A DNA stretch of 8,497 nt from DATJPD01 sp036394195 (GCA_036394195.1 DASWFO010000323.1:1-8497); one strand, 5' to 3'. Positions 1 through 8,184 are shown, counted from the stretch's first letter. Program-made: numbers and translations. Notes: generated by a model from the letters alone, not told the origin.

Positions 1-2
1 CG

Positions 3-1073
3 GCGGCCAATCCGGCGCCCGTGCTGGGCGGCGCCGGGGCCTCTCAGGCCGGACCGGGACAAGGGGGCGGCCAGAGTCCGACCGCCGGCGGGACCGGGCT
101 CGACAGCTCGGGCTCGACCTTGCCGCCGCCGGTCGGCATCGATGACCGCACCGGGCAGGCCGGGGGAGCCGGTGGGCCTGCGTCGCAGCGCACCCAGATC
201 GTGGCTGACGAGAAGAACAATGCGCTGGTGATCCGCAGCCGGCCGAGCGAATACCGGATGATCGAGGGCGCGTTGAAGAAGCTCGACATTCTGCCGCAGC
301 AGATCCTGATCGAGGCGACCGTCGCCGAAGTCACGCTGAACGAAAGCCTGCAATACGGCCTGCAATGGTTCTTCAAGCAGGGCGGCGCCAAGACGACGCT
401 CAGCACAGCGACTACCGGCGCGCTGACGCAGGCGTTCCCCGGCTTCAGCGCCGTCTTCGGCTCGACAAGCGCCCAGGCCGTGTTGAACGCGTTGTCGGAT
501 ATCACCAGCGTCAACGTGGTCTCGGCACCGCATCTGATGGTCCTCGACCACCAGACCGCAATGCTGCAGGTCGGCGACGAGGTTCCGATCGCGACCCAGC
601 AGGCGGTCAGCACGATCACCGTCGGGGCGCCGGTCGTCAACAGCATCCAGCTCGTCAGCACCGGTGTCATCCTGCGCGTGACCCCGCGAGTGAACGCGAA
701 CGGGGTGGCCACGCTGGAGATCGAGCAGGAGGTGAGTGCCGCGACCAAGACCACGACCTCGAACCTCGACACGCCGACCATCCAACAGCGGCGGATTCGC
801 ACCGTCGTCGCGGTCGGCAACGGCGAGACCCTGGCGCTTGGCGGCCTCATTCAGGAAAACAAGCAGCGCGGCCGCAACGGCGTGCCGTTCTTCTCCGAGA
901 TCCCGCTGCTCGGCGCGCTCGCCAGCAACACCACTAAGAGCCTCCAGCGTACCGAGCTGCTGGTTCTCCTCACACCGACCGTCGTGCACGACGCCGATGA
1001 TGCGCGTGCCGTCACCGATGAGCTGCAGCAGCGCATCCATTCGCTGCTGCCGGTCAAGCCAAAGAAGATCTGA
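3..1073 (+). CDS. gspD: Type II secretion system secretin GspD, C-terminal part (5' end outside window)
   Basis: The reading frame is open from the left edge, so the true start lies upstream; the GTG at 21 is only an internal in-frame codon. The visible part begins with a Gly/Pro/Ser-rich low-complexity linker of about 50 residues. Next comes the end of an N-domain (NALVIRSRPSEYRMIEGALK), then the secretin barrel domain: ILIEATVAEVTLNESLQYG, VSAPHLMVLD, LQVGDEVPIATQQAVST, GVILRVTPRVN and PTIQQRRIRTVVAV. The secretin signature region GETLALGGLI ... PFFSEIPLLGAL follows, then the closing strand TELLVLLTPTVV. Secretins are outer-membrane multimers that form the exit pore of type II, type III and type IV-pilus machines. 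The VGDEVP and TPRVN style and the disordered linker fit GspD best. The rest of the gsp operon, if present, would lie to the left. A secretin from a Tad or other pilus system is the main alternative. The family is certain, the GspD subtype likely. Confidence 0.9.
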   Translation, partial: AANPAPVLGGAGASQAGPGQGGGQSPTAGGTGLDSSGSTLPPPVGIDDRTGQAGGAGGPASQRTQIVADEKNNALVIRSRPSEYRMIEGALKKLDILPQQILIEATVAEVTLNESLQYGLQWFFKQGGAKTTLSTATTGALTQAFPGFSAVFGSTSAQAVLNALSDITSVNVVSAPHLMVLDHQTAMLQVGDEVPIATQQAVSTITVGAPVVNSIQLVSTGVILRVTPRVNANGVATLEIEQEVSAATKTTTSNLDTPTIQQRRIRTVVAVGNGETLALGGLIQENKQRGRNGVPFFSEIPLLGALASNTTKSLQRTELLVLLTPTVVHDADDARAVTDELQQRIHSLLPVKPKKI

Positions 1074-1089
1074 CGACCGCGGCGTCAGG

Positions 1090-1114
1090 CGCCCCCGTCC
1101 TTCGTCAGGGGGCG
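1090..1114 (+). other. GC-rich hairpin just after the secretin gene
   Basis: CGCCCCC (1090-1096) pairs perfectly with GGGGGCG (1108-1114) around an 11-nt loop, 16 nt after the secretin stop codon. No run of T follows, so it is not a standard intrinsic terminator. It may protect the 3' end of the message or assist Rho-dependent ending. The pairing is seen; the role is inferred. Confidence 0.4.
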
Positions 1115-1161
1115 GGGTGAGGCGGTCGGTTCGGGCGGGAGCCGGACCGGCCGCCTCTGCT

Positions 1162-1176
1162 CCGCGCGGGGCGCGG
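1162..1176 (+). other. Short GC-rich hairpin before the uracil operon
   Basis: CCGCGC (1162-1167) pairs with GCGCGG (1171-1176) around a GGG loop. It lies between the secretin gene and the promoter of the next operon, and no T-tract follows. It could be a second transcript-end structure for the secretin operon. In DNA this rich in G and C such a stem can also arise by chance. Confidence 0.25.
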
Positions 1177-1217
1177 AACTCTCACTGACGCCCGCTTGTG
1201 CGGAGGGGAAGAAGTGC

Positions 1218-1226
1218 TGATATAAT
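1218..1226 (+). promoter_or_regulatory. Extended -10 promoter for the uracil-catabolism operon
   Basis: TGATATAAT contains a perfect TATAAT (1221-1226) preceded by the TGn extension. It sits inside GC-rich DNA, 28 nt before the GTG start. A -35-like TTGTGC lies at 1196-1201, but its 19-nt spacing is long. Extended -10 promoters can work with a weak -35, so this one is plausible as a sigma-70-type promoter. Transcription would start near 1233. I see no clear operator palindrome beside it. Confidence 0.6.
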
Positions 1227-1238
1227 GCCGTTTTAAGC

Positions 1239-1245
1239 GAGGGAG
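1239..1245 (+). promoter_or_regulatory. Shine-Dalgarno that sets the GTG start of the urc1-like gene
   Basis: GAGGGAG ends 8 nt before the GTG at 1254. It is the only good Shine-Dalgarno near the beginning of the conserved protein and supports the GTG as the true start. Confidence 0.65.
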
Positions 1246-1253
1246 CTTTCCCC

Positions 1254-2506
<1,253 letters not shown>

Positions 2507-2507
<1 letters not shown>

Positions 2508-3718
2508 TGCCGGACGGAATCGGCGCCGCGATCGCGTGGCTGCGCACCCCCGAAGCCATCCGCGAACGCTGCGGCGCGGTCTTTGCCGCGGCCGAGCGCG
2601 GCCGGCTGGAACACTTCGCCTACCGGCCGGAAGGGATGCCGAGTCTGGCGCGCTTTGTCGCGGGGGTGATCCGCGACAATTATCCGACACTCGATGTCCC
2701 CTATCACAGCCGCTGGCGGCATTTCTCGGTCGGAGGGCGGGATCGCTGGGCCGCGCTTAAGGCGCGGCTCGGCGCCTCGCCTCAGGAAATCGCGCGCGTG
2801 CGCTTCGACCTGGCGGTGACGAGCGTGCTGCTCGACGCCGGCGCCGGCACGGCCTGGCGCTATCGCGAGCCGGCGAGCGGCGAGACGTTCGGACGCTCGG
2901 AGGGGCTGGCGGTCGCGAGCTTCGATCTGTTCGCGGCGGGCGCGTTTTCATCCGTGTCGGGACAGCCCTTCCGCGCCGATGCCGACGCGCTGGCGCGCTT
3001 CTCGGTCGAACAGCTTGAAGCCGGCTTCCAGGTGACCCGCGCCAACCCGTTGGTCGGCCTCGCCGGACGCACCGAGCTGCTGCGGCGCCTGGGGGCCGCC
3101 CTGCACACCGCACCGGATCTGTTCGGCCACCCGCCGCGGGTCGGCCATCTGTTCGACCATTTGGCGGCGATGAAGGAATCGCAGGCCGGCGACGTCCTCG
3201 CCGCATTGCTGCGCGGCCTTGGGCCGATCTGGCCCGGCCGGATCGCGCTCGACGGGGTCAATCTCGGCGACGTGTGGCGGCATCCCGCCGCCGGCGGCAC
3301 CGGTCCCGGCGCCGGTCTCGTGCCGTTTCACAAGCTCTCGCAATGGCTCGCCTATTCGCTGATCGAGCCGCTCGATGAGGCCGGGTGGGCGGTGGCCGGG
3401 CTCGGCCAGCTCACCGGCCTGCCCGAATATCGCAATGGCGGGCTGTTCATCGACGGCGGCGTTCTGGTGCCCAAGCACGATCACGTGCTCGCCTTACGTC
3501 ACCCCGTCGAGTCCGAGATCGTCGTCGAATGGCGGGCGCTGACCGTAGTGCTGCTCGATCGTCTCGCGACATTGATCCGCGCCGAGCTCGGCTGCGACTT
3601 GGCGCTCGCCAAGATCCTCGAGGGCGGAACCTGGAGCGCCGGACGCCGGCTGGCTCTGGAACGCCGGGCTGACGGATCGCCGCCGATCGCTGTCGACAGC
3701 GATGGGACTGTTTTTTGA
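2507..3718 (+). CDS. urc4: Urc4/Urg3-family protein (DUF1688), uracil catabolism
   Basis: This 403-aa protein starts at the ATG that overlaps the stop of the preceding gene by one base (TGATG), a layout typical of termination-reinitiation coupling. No good Shine-Dalgarno sits close by (AAGGGGCG is about 15 nt away), which fits that reading. The frame is open further upstream, but that part overlaps the urc1 gene and is a shadow. I recognise the DUF1688 family from its length and from blocks such as MPSLARFVAGVI (44-55), PYHSRWRHF (65-73), GHLFDHLAAM (213-222), RHPVESEIVVEWRALT (331-346), KILEGGTWSAGR (369-380) and the terminal DSDGTVF. There is no signal peptide or membrane segment, so it should be cytosolic. 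In Lachancea kluyveri and fission yeast the family belongs to the URC/urg uracil pathway, acting after nucleotide formation. Its chemistry is, to my knowledge, not firmly settled. Confidence 0.88.
3686..3716 (+). other. 18-bp perfect palindrome plus T6 at the end of urc4
   Basis: ATCGCTGTCGACAGCGAT (3686-3703) is its own reverse complement. As RNA it folds into a 7-bp stem with a UCGA loop. Seven bases later there is a run of six T (3711-3716) that runs into the urc4 stop codon. The gap makes it a poor classical terminator, but it lies exactly where partial attenuation before the UPRT gene, or a dimeric DNA-binding site, would be useful. The bases also encode the conserved IAVDSD residues, so protein constraint may explain part of the pattern. 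Confidence 0.4.
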
Positions 3719-3728
3719 CGAATGCTCT

Positions 3729-3736
3729 GAAGGGGG
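3729..3736 (+). promoter_or_regulatory. Strong Shine-Dalgarno of upp
   Basis: GAAGGGGG ends 6 nt before the ATG at 3743, inside the 24-nt gap between urc4 and upp. It fixes the upp start and suggests upp is initiated independently of urc4 translation. Confidence 0.65.
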
Positions 3737-3742
3737 CTTTGA

Positions 3743-4375
3743 ATGGCGATCAATCTCACCGTCGTCGATCATCCGCTGGTCCAGCACAAGCTGACGTTGA
3801 TGCGGCGGAAGCAGGAATCCACGGCGAGCTTCCGCCAGCTGTTGCGCGAGATCAGCCTGCTGCTGGCCTACGAAGTGACGCGCGATCTGCCGATCGAGCT
3901 GGAGGAGATCGAGACGCCGCTGGCGAAGATGCGGGCGCCGAAGATTTCCGGCAAGAAGCTGTGCATCGTCTCGATCCTGCGCGCCGGCAACGGCATTCTC
4001 GACGGCATGCTGGACCTCGTGCCGTCAGCGCGCGTCGGGCATGTCGGGCTTTATCGCGACCCGGCGACGCTGGTCGCGGTCGAGTATTATTTCAAAGTGC
4101 CGGATGACATCCACGACCGGCTGGTCATCGTCGTCGATCCGATGCTGGCGACCGGCCATTCGGCCGTCGCCGCGGTGCAGCGGCTCAAGGACACCGGCGT
4201 CACCGCGATCAAATACGTCTGCCTGGTCGCCGCGCCGGAAGGGGTGAAGACCTTCCACGATGCGCATCCCGACGTGCCGATGTTCACCGCCGCCCTCGAC
4301 GAACGCCTCGACGAGCATGGCTACATTCTGCCCGGCCTCGGCGACGCTGGCGACCGCATGTTCGGCACTAAATAA
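3743..4375 (+). CDS. upp: Uracil phosphoribosyltransferase (UPRT)
   Basis: This 210-aa enzyme is the usual size for UPRT (E. coli Upp is 208). It makes UMP and pyrophosphate from uracil and PRPP in the cytosol. Visible family blocks are VDHPLVQHKLTLMR (8-21), FRQLLREISLLLAYEVTRDL (30-49), the SILRAGNGILDGM loop (77-89), the PRPP-binding VVDPMLATGHS (130-140), LVAAPEGV (161-168) and the uracil-binding C-terminus HGYILPGLGDAGDRMFGTK (192-210). Two positions differ from the common bacterial form: LRAGLG is LRAGNG, and TGGS is TGHS. Alphaproteobacterial UPRTs often vary at these loops, so I do not read them as inactivating. It is the last gene of the three-gene operon. By the fungal model UPRT supplies the first step of the URC route, but it would also serve ordinary uracil salvage, so this gene may have a double role. 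Confidence 0.95.
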   Translation: MAINLTVVDHPLVQHKLTLMRRKQESTASFRQLLREISLLLAYEVTRDLPIELEEIETPLAKMRAPKISGKKLCIVSILRAGNGILDGMLDLVPSARVGHVGLYRDPATLVAVEYYFKVPDDIHDRLVIVVDPMLATGHSAVAAVQRLKDTGVTAIKYVCLVAAPEGVKTFHDAHPDVPMFTAALDERLDEHGYILPGLGDAGDRMFGTK

Positions 4376-4410
4376 CAGAAACAGTCCGAGGCTTCCGAGG
4401 TCCGAGAACA

Positions 4411-4471
4411 CGGTCGCGACTGCGACCGCGCGCCCTAATGGGCGCGAAGCCAAGCGGCACGGATGTGCCGC
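4411..4471. terminator. Three tandem hairpins between convergent genes (possible two-way transcript end)
   Basis: Three perfect 7-bp stems, each with a 4-nt loop, follow one another. They are CGGTCGC-GACT-GCGACCG (4411-4428), CGCGCCC-TAAT-GGGCGCG (4429-4446, directly abutting) and GCGGCAC-GGAT-GTGCCGC (4454-4471). They lie between the end of upp (4375) and the end of the SulP gene (4490), and being inverted repeats they fold in transcripts of either strand. No T-run flanks them, so they are not classical intrinsic terminators; blocking 3' exonucleases or aiding Rho is more likely. The structure is clear, the function inferred. Confidence 0.55.
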
Positions 4472-4489
4472 GCCCGGCGTCTGAGGGGC

Positions 4490-6769
4490 CTATTGATTAA
4501 GCGCGCTGACCAGCCGGTTCGTCTCGACTAACTTGGCCGAGAGCGTGCGGGCCATGTACTGGTGAAACTGGGTTGCGAGCGCCGGATCGTCCTGCTGCAT
4601 CTGGCGGAGCCGCTCGCCGGACAGGCGGAACGCCGCCGTCGGCTCGAGCGCGATCACCGAGGCGGAGCGCGGCACGCCCAGATAGAACGCGATCTCGCCG
4701 ACGATCGTCCCGGCCCCGATCGATTTCAGGCGCACGCTCGTACCGGTGGGCAGTTCGAGCATGATCGCAGCACGGCCGGATTCGATGTACAGCATGTCGT
4801 CGGCCGCGGCACCTTGCCGGATCAAGCTGTCGCCGGGCTGGTAGGACATGGCTTCGCAGTAGATCCGGAATCGCTCGGCGTCGGCGGGCACGGGATAGAT
4901 GGCGCCGATCTGCACGTCGAACGCCGCCGCGGGCCCCGGCAGCGCCGCGCCGTTGCGCGCCAGAAGATCGTTTTCCGCCCATTCGAGGCTGTGGTCGAGA
5001 TCGCGAAAGATGCGGAGATTGCGGTTCGTCTCGTCGATGCCGTCCTTGCCCAGCAGGGCCGAAAATGCGTCCACGAGGTGGCACAGGACCAGCACGAACT
5101 CCTTGTCTTCGGCGTACTGCGCGAGCTTCGCGAAGCTGGCCACGGCGGAGGCGTCCATTCCGGTGACCAGCTTGAAGTCGACGATCAGGTAACGCAGCGG
5201 CGGGCGCGCCGGATTGGTCAGCCGGCGGCGAACGATCGAGATCAGCTTGTTCGCGGTGCCGAAGAACACGAATCCCTGAAGCCGCAAAATGTAGATCTGA
5301 TCACCGAGCTCGCGCAGCACCGCCTGCTGCGGCTCGGCGCGGTCGACGTTGCTGCGATAGGTCGAGCCGGACAGCTTGTCGCGCGCGATGCCGATCTGGC
5401 TGTAGCGGACCACGAACAGCACCACGCCGGTCAGGGTGCCGAGCGCTATGCCCTCCATGAACCCGGCGACAACGACGGTTGCGAACACGAGCAGCAAAAT
5501 CAGGAAATCGGCCCGCGGCAGCCGGCGCCAGCTGACGTAGAGCCATTCGAGCAGGAAGCCGAGCGCCATGTCGATGATCAGGGCGCCGGCGACGATTTTC
5601 GGAATGTAGGTGACGATCTGCGAGGTGGTGAGCAGCGCCAGGAAACAGACCGCCGACGTAGCGAGGCCGACGAAGCGGATTGGCGTCCGCATCCGCTCCG
5701 ACGTCAGGCACCCGTTCATCGAGTAGTAGCCGGGCAGGCCGCCGCCCAGGCCGCACAGCAGGTTGGCGATGCCCGCCGACCGGAGCTCGCGATTGAGATC
5801 GAGATCTCGGCGCGTACTGAGCTCGATGGCGTTGGCGCTCAATAGCAAGGCGAGGGCGCTCATCACCGCCAAGGTCGCGAACTCGCCGATATGTGCCGGA
5901 AAGAGCGTCCACGCCGCGCTGTCGAGGCTCACCAGATGCTGCCACGGCGTCCAATGTCCGCTGCTGGGGAAGCGCTGCGGCAGCCATCCGCTGTCGCGCA
6001 ACACGTCCTCGGGCGTCCCGGCGATCGCCACCACAATCCAGAAGGCCGCGATCGCCACGGCGAGGACGGCCGGCAGATTGGCGGCATGCCGGTGTCGGCT
6101 TTGCAGGTAGCGGATGATCAATCCAAGCGCCACGCCGAGCCCCCATTTGGGGAGCACGTCCGGCCCGAACAGCTCCCGCACGTTGTCATAGTGGAGGTCG
6201 ATTCCAGCCATCGACGCGACCGCCGCTTTGAGCAGCAGCCAGCCGATGCCGGCGAGGAATCCGCCCATGACCGGGAACGGGATGTAGCGGATCAGATTGC
6301 CGAGCCGGAAATAGCCGAGGAACAGGAGGAACGCGCCATAGGCGAGCGATCCCACCATGATGGCGGCGAGAACCGTCGCGAGAATTCGGTCGTCCTGTCC
6401 GGTCGCATGCAGGGTCACCACCAACGAGCTTGCGATGAGGCCGAGGATGACCAGCGGCTGCGACTGAGCGTAGGTCACCGCACCTGGGTAGGAACTGCCG
6501 GGCGCCATCACCGCACCGAGAACGGCCGCGCTGAAGAATCCGATGCCGATGCCGATGTGGAGGTACGGGGCCAGCGCTCCGGAAAAGATAATCGTCGGGT
6601 ACGAGACGCAGGCGACAATGGACAGGAAGGAGGTGACCGAGATCGTCAGCAGCGCCGGCCCGAGGTTGCGCCGATTGACGCCCAGGAAGCGCACCAGCCG
6701 CACGACCACACCCCGCACATTGCGGTTGCTGTCCGCAGCGGCGGCGTTGCGGCCGATCACGTCCACCAT
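4490..6769 (-). CDS. SulP/SLC26-family transporter with STAS and cyclic-nucleotide-binding domains
   Basis: This is a 759-aa inner-membrane protein. After a short basic N-terminus, residues about 37-455 carry some 12-14 hydrophobic segments of the SulP core. A typical block is STRRDLDLNRELRSAG (318-333), followed by LGGGLPGYYS. Residues about 490-600 form a STAS domain (IYILRLQGFVFFGTAN; LIVDFKLVTGMDASA). Residues about 630-745 form a CRP-like nucleotide-binding domain whose phosphate cassette GEIAFYLGVPRSASV (691-705) keeps the key Glu692 and Arg701, so binding of a cyclic nucleotide is plausible. SulP proteins carry sulfate, bicarbonate or other anions; the cargo cannot be told from sequence. 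The first membrane segments differ from ordinary bacterial SulP proteins. The gene starts 82 nt after rlmB ends on the same strand, with only a weak Shine-Dalgarno (TAGG), and converges on the uracil operon. A functional link to uracil is not shown. Confidence 0.88.
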   Translation of the reverse strand: MVDVIGRNAAAADSNRNVRGVVVRLVRFLGVNRRNLGPALLTISVTSFLSIVACVSYPTIIFSGALAPYLHIGIGIGFFSAAVLGAVMAPGSSYPGAVTYAQSQPLVILGLIASSLVVTLHATGQDDRILATVLAAIMVGSLAYGAFLLFLGYFRLGNLIRYIPFPVMGGFLAGIGWLLLKAAVASMAGIDLHYDNVRELFGPDVLPKWGLGVALGLIIRYLQSRHRHAANLPAVLAVAIAAFWIVVAIAGTPEDVLRDSGWLPQRFPSSGHWTPWQHLVSLDSAAWTLFPAHIGEFATLAVMSALALLLSANAIELSTRRDLDLNRELRSAGIANLLCGLGGGLPGYYSMNGCLTSERMRTPIRFVGLATSAVCFLALLTTSQIVTYIPKIVAGALIIDMALGFLLEWLYVSWRRLPRADFLILLLVFATVVVAGFMEGIALGTLTGVVLFVVRYSQIGIARDKLSGSTYRSNVDRAEPQQAVLRELGDQIYILRLQGFVFFGTANKLISIVRRRLTNPARPPLRYLIVDFKLVTGMDASAVASFAKLAQYAEDKEFVLVLCHLVDAFSALLGKDGIDETNRNLRIFRDLDHSLEWAENDLLARNGAALPGPAAAFDVQIGAIYPVPADAERFRIYCEAMSYQPGDSLIRQGAAADDMLYIESGRAAIMLELPTGTSVRLKSIGAGTIVGEIAFYLGVPRSASVIALEPTAAFRLSGERLRQMQQDDPALATQFHQYMARTLSAKLVETNRLVSALNQ

Positions 6770-6851
6770 GCAGACAGCCTAACCGGTCACTGCTGCGACG
6801 GTAAATAGATGTTGAGCGCGCGCGGCCCCAAACAAAGCTTAAAGCGGTAAC

Positions 6852-7730
6852 TCAGCCCGCTCGGCGGGCGAGTTCGTAAAGCACGACGGCGGCCGCATTG
6901 GAAACGTTCAGGCTTTCGATCCCGCGGCTGATCGGGATGCGGACCATCAGATCGCAGTGCTCGCGGGTGAGGCGACGCAGGCCTTCGCCCTCGGCGCCGA
7001 GGACCAGTGCAACCTTGCCGGACAAGTCCGCTTCATTGATCGGCATCTGGGCATCGCCGTCGAGGCCGACGCACCAGAACCCGGCTTGCTTCAGGCGCCC
7101 AAGGGCCCGCGCGAGATTGACGACGCGGACAAGCGGGACGCGCTCGAGGGCGCCCGACGCGGCCTTGGCGAGCACGCCGCCGTCGCCCGGCGAGTTGCGT
7201 TCCGGCAGGATCACCGCGGCGGCCCCGAACGCCGCCGCCGAGCGGATGACCGCGCCGACATTATGCGGATCGGTGACCTGATCGAGAATCACCACTCGGG
7301 CGCCGTCCTGGCCATCGGTGGCGCGGCAGATGTCCTCGATGTCGGTGTCGTCCAGTCCCTGCACCTGGGCCGCCACACCCTGGTGCACGGCGCCGCGCGG
7401 CAACACGCGCTCGATGCTGTCGCGGGTCAGGATTTCGGGCCTGGGCAGGCCGGACGGATGGCTCTGCGCCAGCACGTCGAGGCGGGGCCCGAGCGAACTC
7501 TCGGCGTCGGCGGTCAGCAGCACCCGCATGGCGCGGCGCCGCGGATTGGCCAACGCCGCCAGCACAGGATGGATGCCATAGAGCCACATCTTCTTACCGC
7601 CAACGTCCGCAACCGCCGGGCGGGCTGTGCGGCCGCGCTCGCCGTTGCCGTTCGAACGATGGCCGTTAGCGCGGCCATTGCCCCCAGAGGAGCCGTCGGA
7701 CGGGCGGGTATGGCGGTGCTTGCCTTTCAT
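6852..7730 (-). CDS. rlmB: SpoU/TrmH-family RNA 2'-O-methyltransferase, probably 23S rRNA Gm2251 methylase RlmB
   Basis: This is a 292-aa SPOUT methyltransferase. The three family motifs are present: LDQVTDPHNVGAVIRSA (149-165, with conserved N157 and R163), LVLGAEGEGL (242-251) and SLNVSNAAAVVLYE (273-286), which form the knotted S-adenosylmethionine site. MWLYGIHPVLAALANP (48-63) begins the small RNA-binding domain seen in RlmB-type enzymes. The first 47 residues are a hydrophilic Gly/Asn/Arg/His-rich tail with no predicted fold; such basic tails are common in alphaproteobacterial members and may contact RNA. I kept the ATG at 7730 although its Shine-Dalgarno is poor; an internal start at Met48 would remove only the tail. 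RlmB adds a 2'-O-methyl to G2251 of 23S rRNA. A tRNA Gm18 methylase (TrmH) is the alternative. The gene diverges from the tRNA-tuf operon. Confidence 0.88.
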   Translation of the reverse strand: MKGKHRHTRPSDGSSGGNGRANGHRSNGNGERGRTARPAVADVGGKKMWLYGIHPVLAALANPRRRAMRVLLTADAESSLGPRLDVLAQSHPSGLPRPEILTRDSIERVLPRGAVHQGVAAQVQGLDDTDIEDICRATDGQDGARVVILDQVTDPHNVGAVIRSAAAFGAAAVILPERNSPGDGGVLAKAASGALERVPLVRVVNLARALGRLKQAGFWCVGLDGDAQMPINEADLSGKVALVLGAEGEGLRRLTREHCDLMVRIPISRGIESLNVSNAAAVVLYELARRAG

Positions 7731-7789
7731 GGTGGCGCGCCTTAATATGCGGTCTTACAAGGGATTGCAAGTCACCCCCACCAGCGCCT

Positions 7790-7804
7790 GTTAACTCCGT
7801 TAAC
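7790..7804. repeat. Paired GTTAAC palindromes in the divergent intergenic region
   Basis: GTTAAC occurs twice with a TCC spacer (7790-7795 and 7799-7804). Each copy is a palindrome and the pair is also an inverted repeat. It lies between rlmB and the tRNA promoter, about 50 nt upstream of the latter's -35 box, where an activator or repressor could bind. No protein is assigned. Confidence 0.35.
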
Positions 7805-7852
7805 GGCAGGGCAGCGGGCGGGGATGGCTTGTTTTGTTCTGAGGGTTTCTCG

Positions 7853-7880
7853 TTGACTTCTCTCGGTAAATCCTCATATT
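7853..7880 (+). promoter_or_regulatory. Promoter of the tRNA-Tyr/tRNA-Gly/tuf operon
   Basis: TTGACT (7853-7858, 5 of 6 to consensus) is followed after 16 nt by CATATT (7875-7880, 4 of 6). The bases just downstream (TCGCGC) form a GC-rich discriminator, as found at stable-RNA promoters under stringent control. Transcription would start near 7888, about 28 nt before the tRNA. The placement and the TTGAC core make this the best promoter candidate for the operon; stringent control is inferred. Confidence 0.55.
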
Positions 7881-7899
7881 TCGCGCTTCCGTTGCGGGA

Positions 7900-7913
7900 G
7901 CCGGGAACCCGGC
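7900..7913 (+). other. Leader hairpin before tRNA-Tyr
   Basis: GCCGG and CCGGC pair around GAAC, ending 2 nt before the mature 5' end of tRNA-Tyr. It may help present the precursor to RNase P. The role is inferred. Confidence 0.35.
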
Positions 7914-7915
7914 AC

Positions 7916-8001
<86 letters not shown>

Positions 8002-8017
8002 GCCCTTTACCGGGAGA

Positions 8018-8072
8018 AGGACGCAACGAGTTGCCGACAGCCTGCCGGTGCCTGGCACCGGATGGGCGTCCT
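8018..8072 (+). other. Long stem-loop in the spacer between the two tRNAs
   Basis: AGGACGC (8018-8024) pairs with GCGTCCT (8066-8072). Inside this CCGGTGC (8045-8051) pairs with GCACCGG (8055-8061) around CTG. The 110-nt spacer thus folds as an elongated stem with an apical hairpin. Such structures often guide RNase III or RNase E cutting when a tRNA operon transcript is matured. The pairing is seen; the processing role is inferred. Confidence 0.45.
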
Positions 8073-8111
8073 GAAAGGAGCCGCGTCAGAAAATAGCCAT
8101 CGGGCCCACAG

Positions 8112-8184
<73 letters not shown>

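Noticed and set aside
4386..4406. Three copies of CCGAG after upp
   Set aside because: The copies are short and unevenly spaced, within chance for a GC-rich gap.
4562..5845. A 427-codon open frame on the + strand opposite the SulP gene
   Set aside because: It lies wholly antisense to a well-supported protein. Its translation is a low-complexity mix rich in Arg, His, Gln and Asp with no recognisable motif, as expected for the reverse frame of a GC-rich gene.
5891..6808. A 305-codon open frame on the + strand opposite the N-terminal half of the SulP gene
   Set aside because: It has the same kind of charged antisense translation with no family resemblance.
7742..7770. Promoter-like TTGCAA - 17 nt - TATTAA on the - strand before rlmB
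   Set aside because: The spacing is ideal, but each box matches only 4 of 6. The start would fall about 5 nt before the ATG at 7730, making a nearly leaderless message. I do not trust it unless translation begins at Met48.
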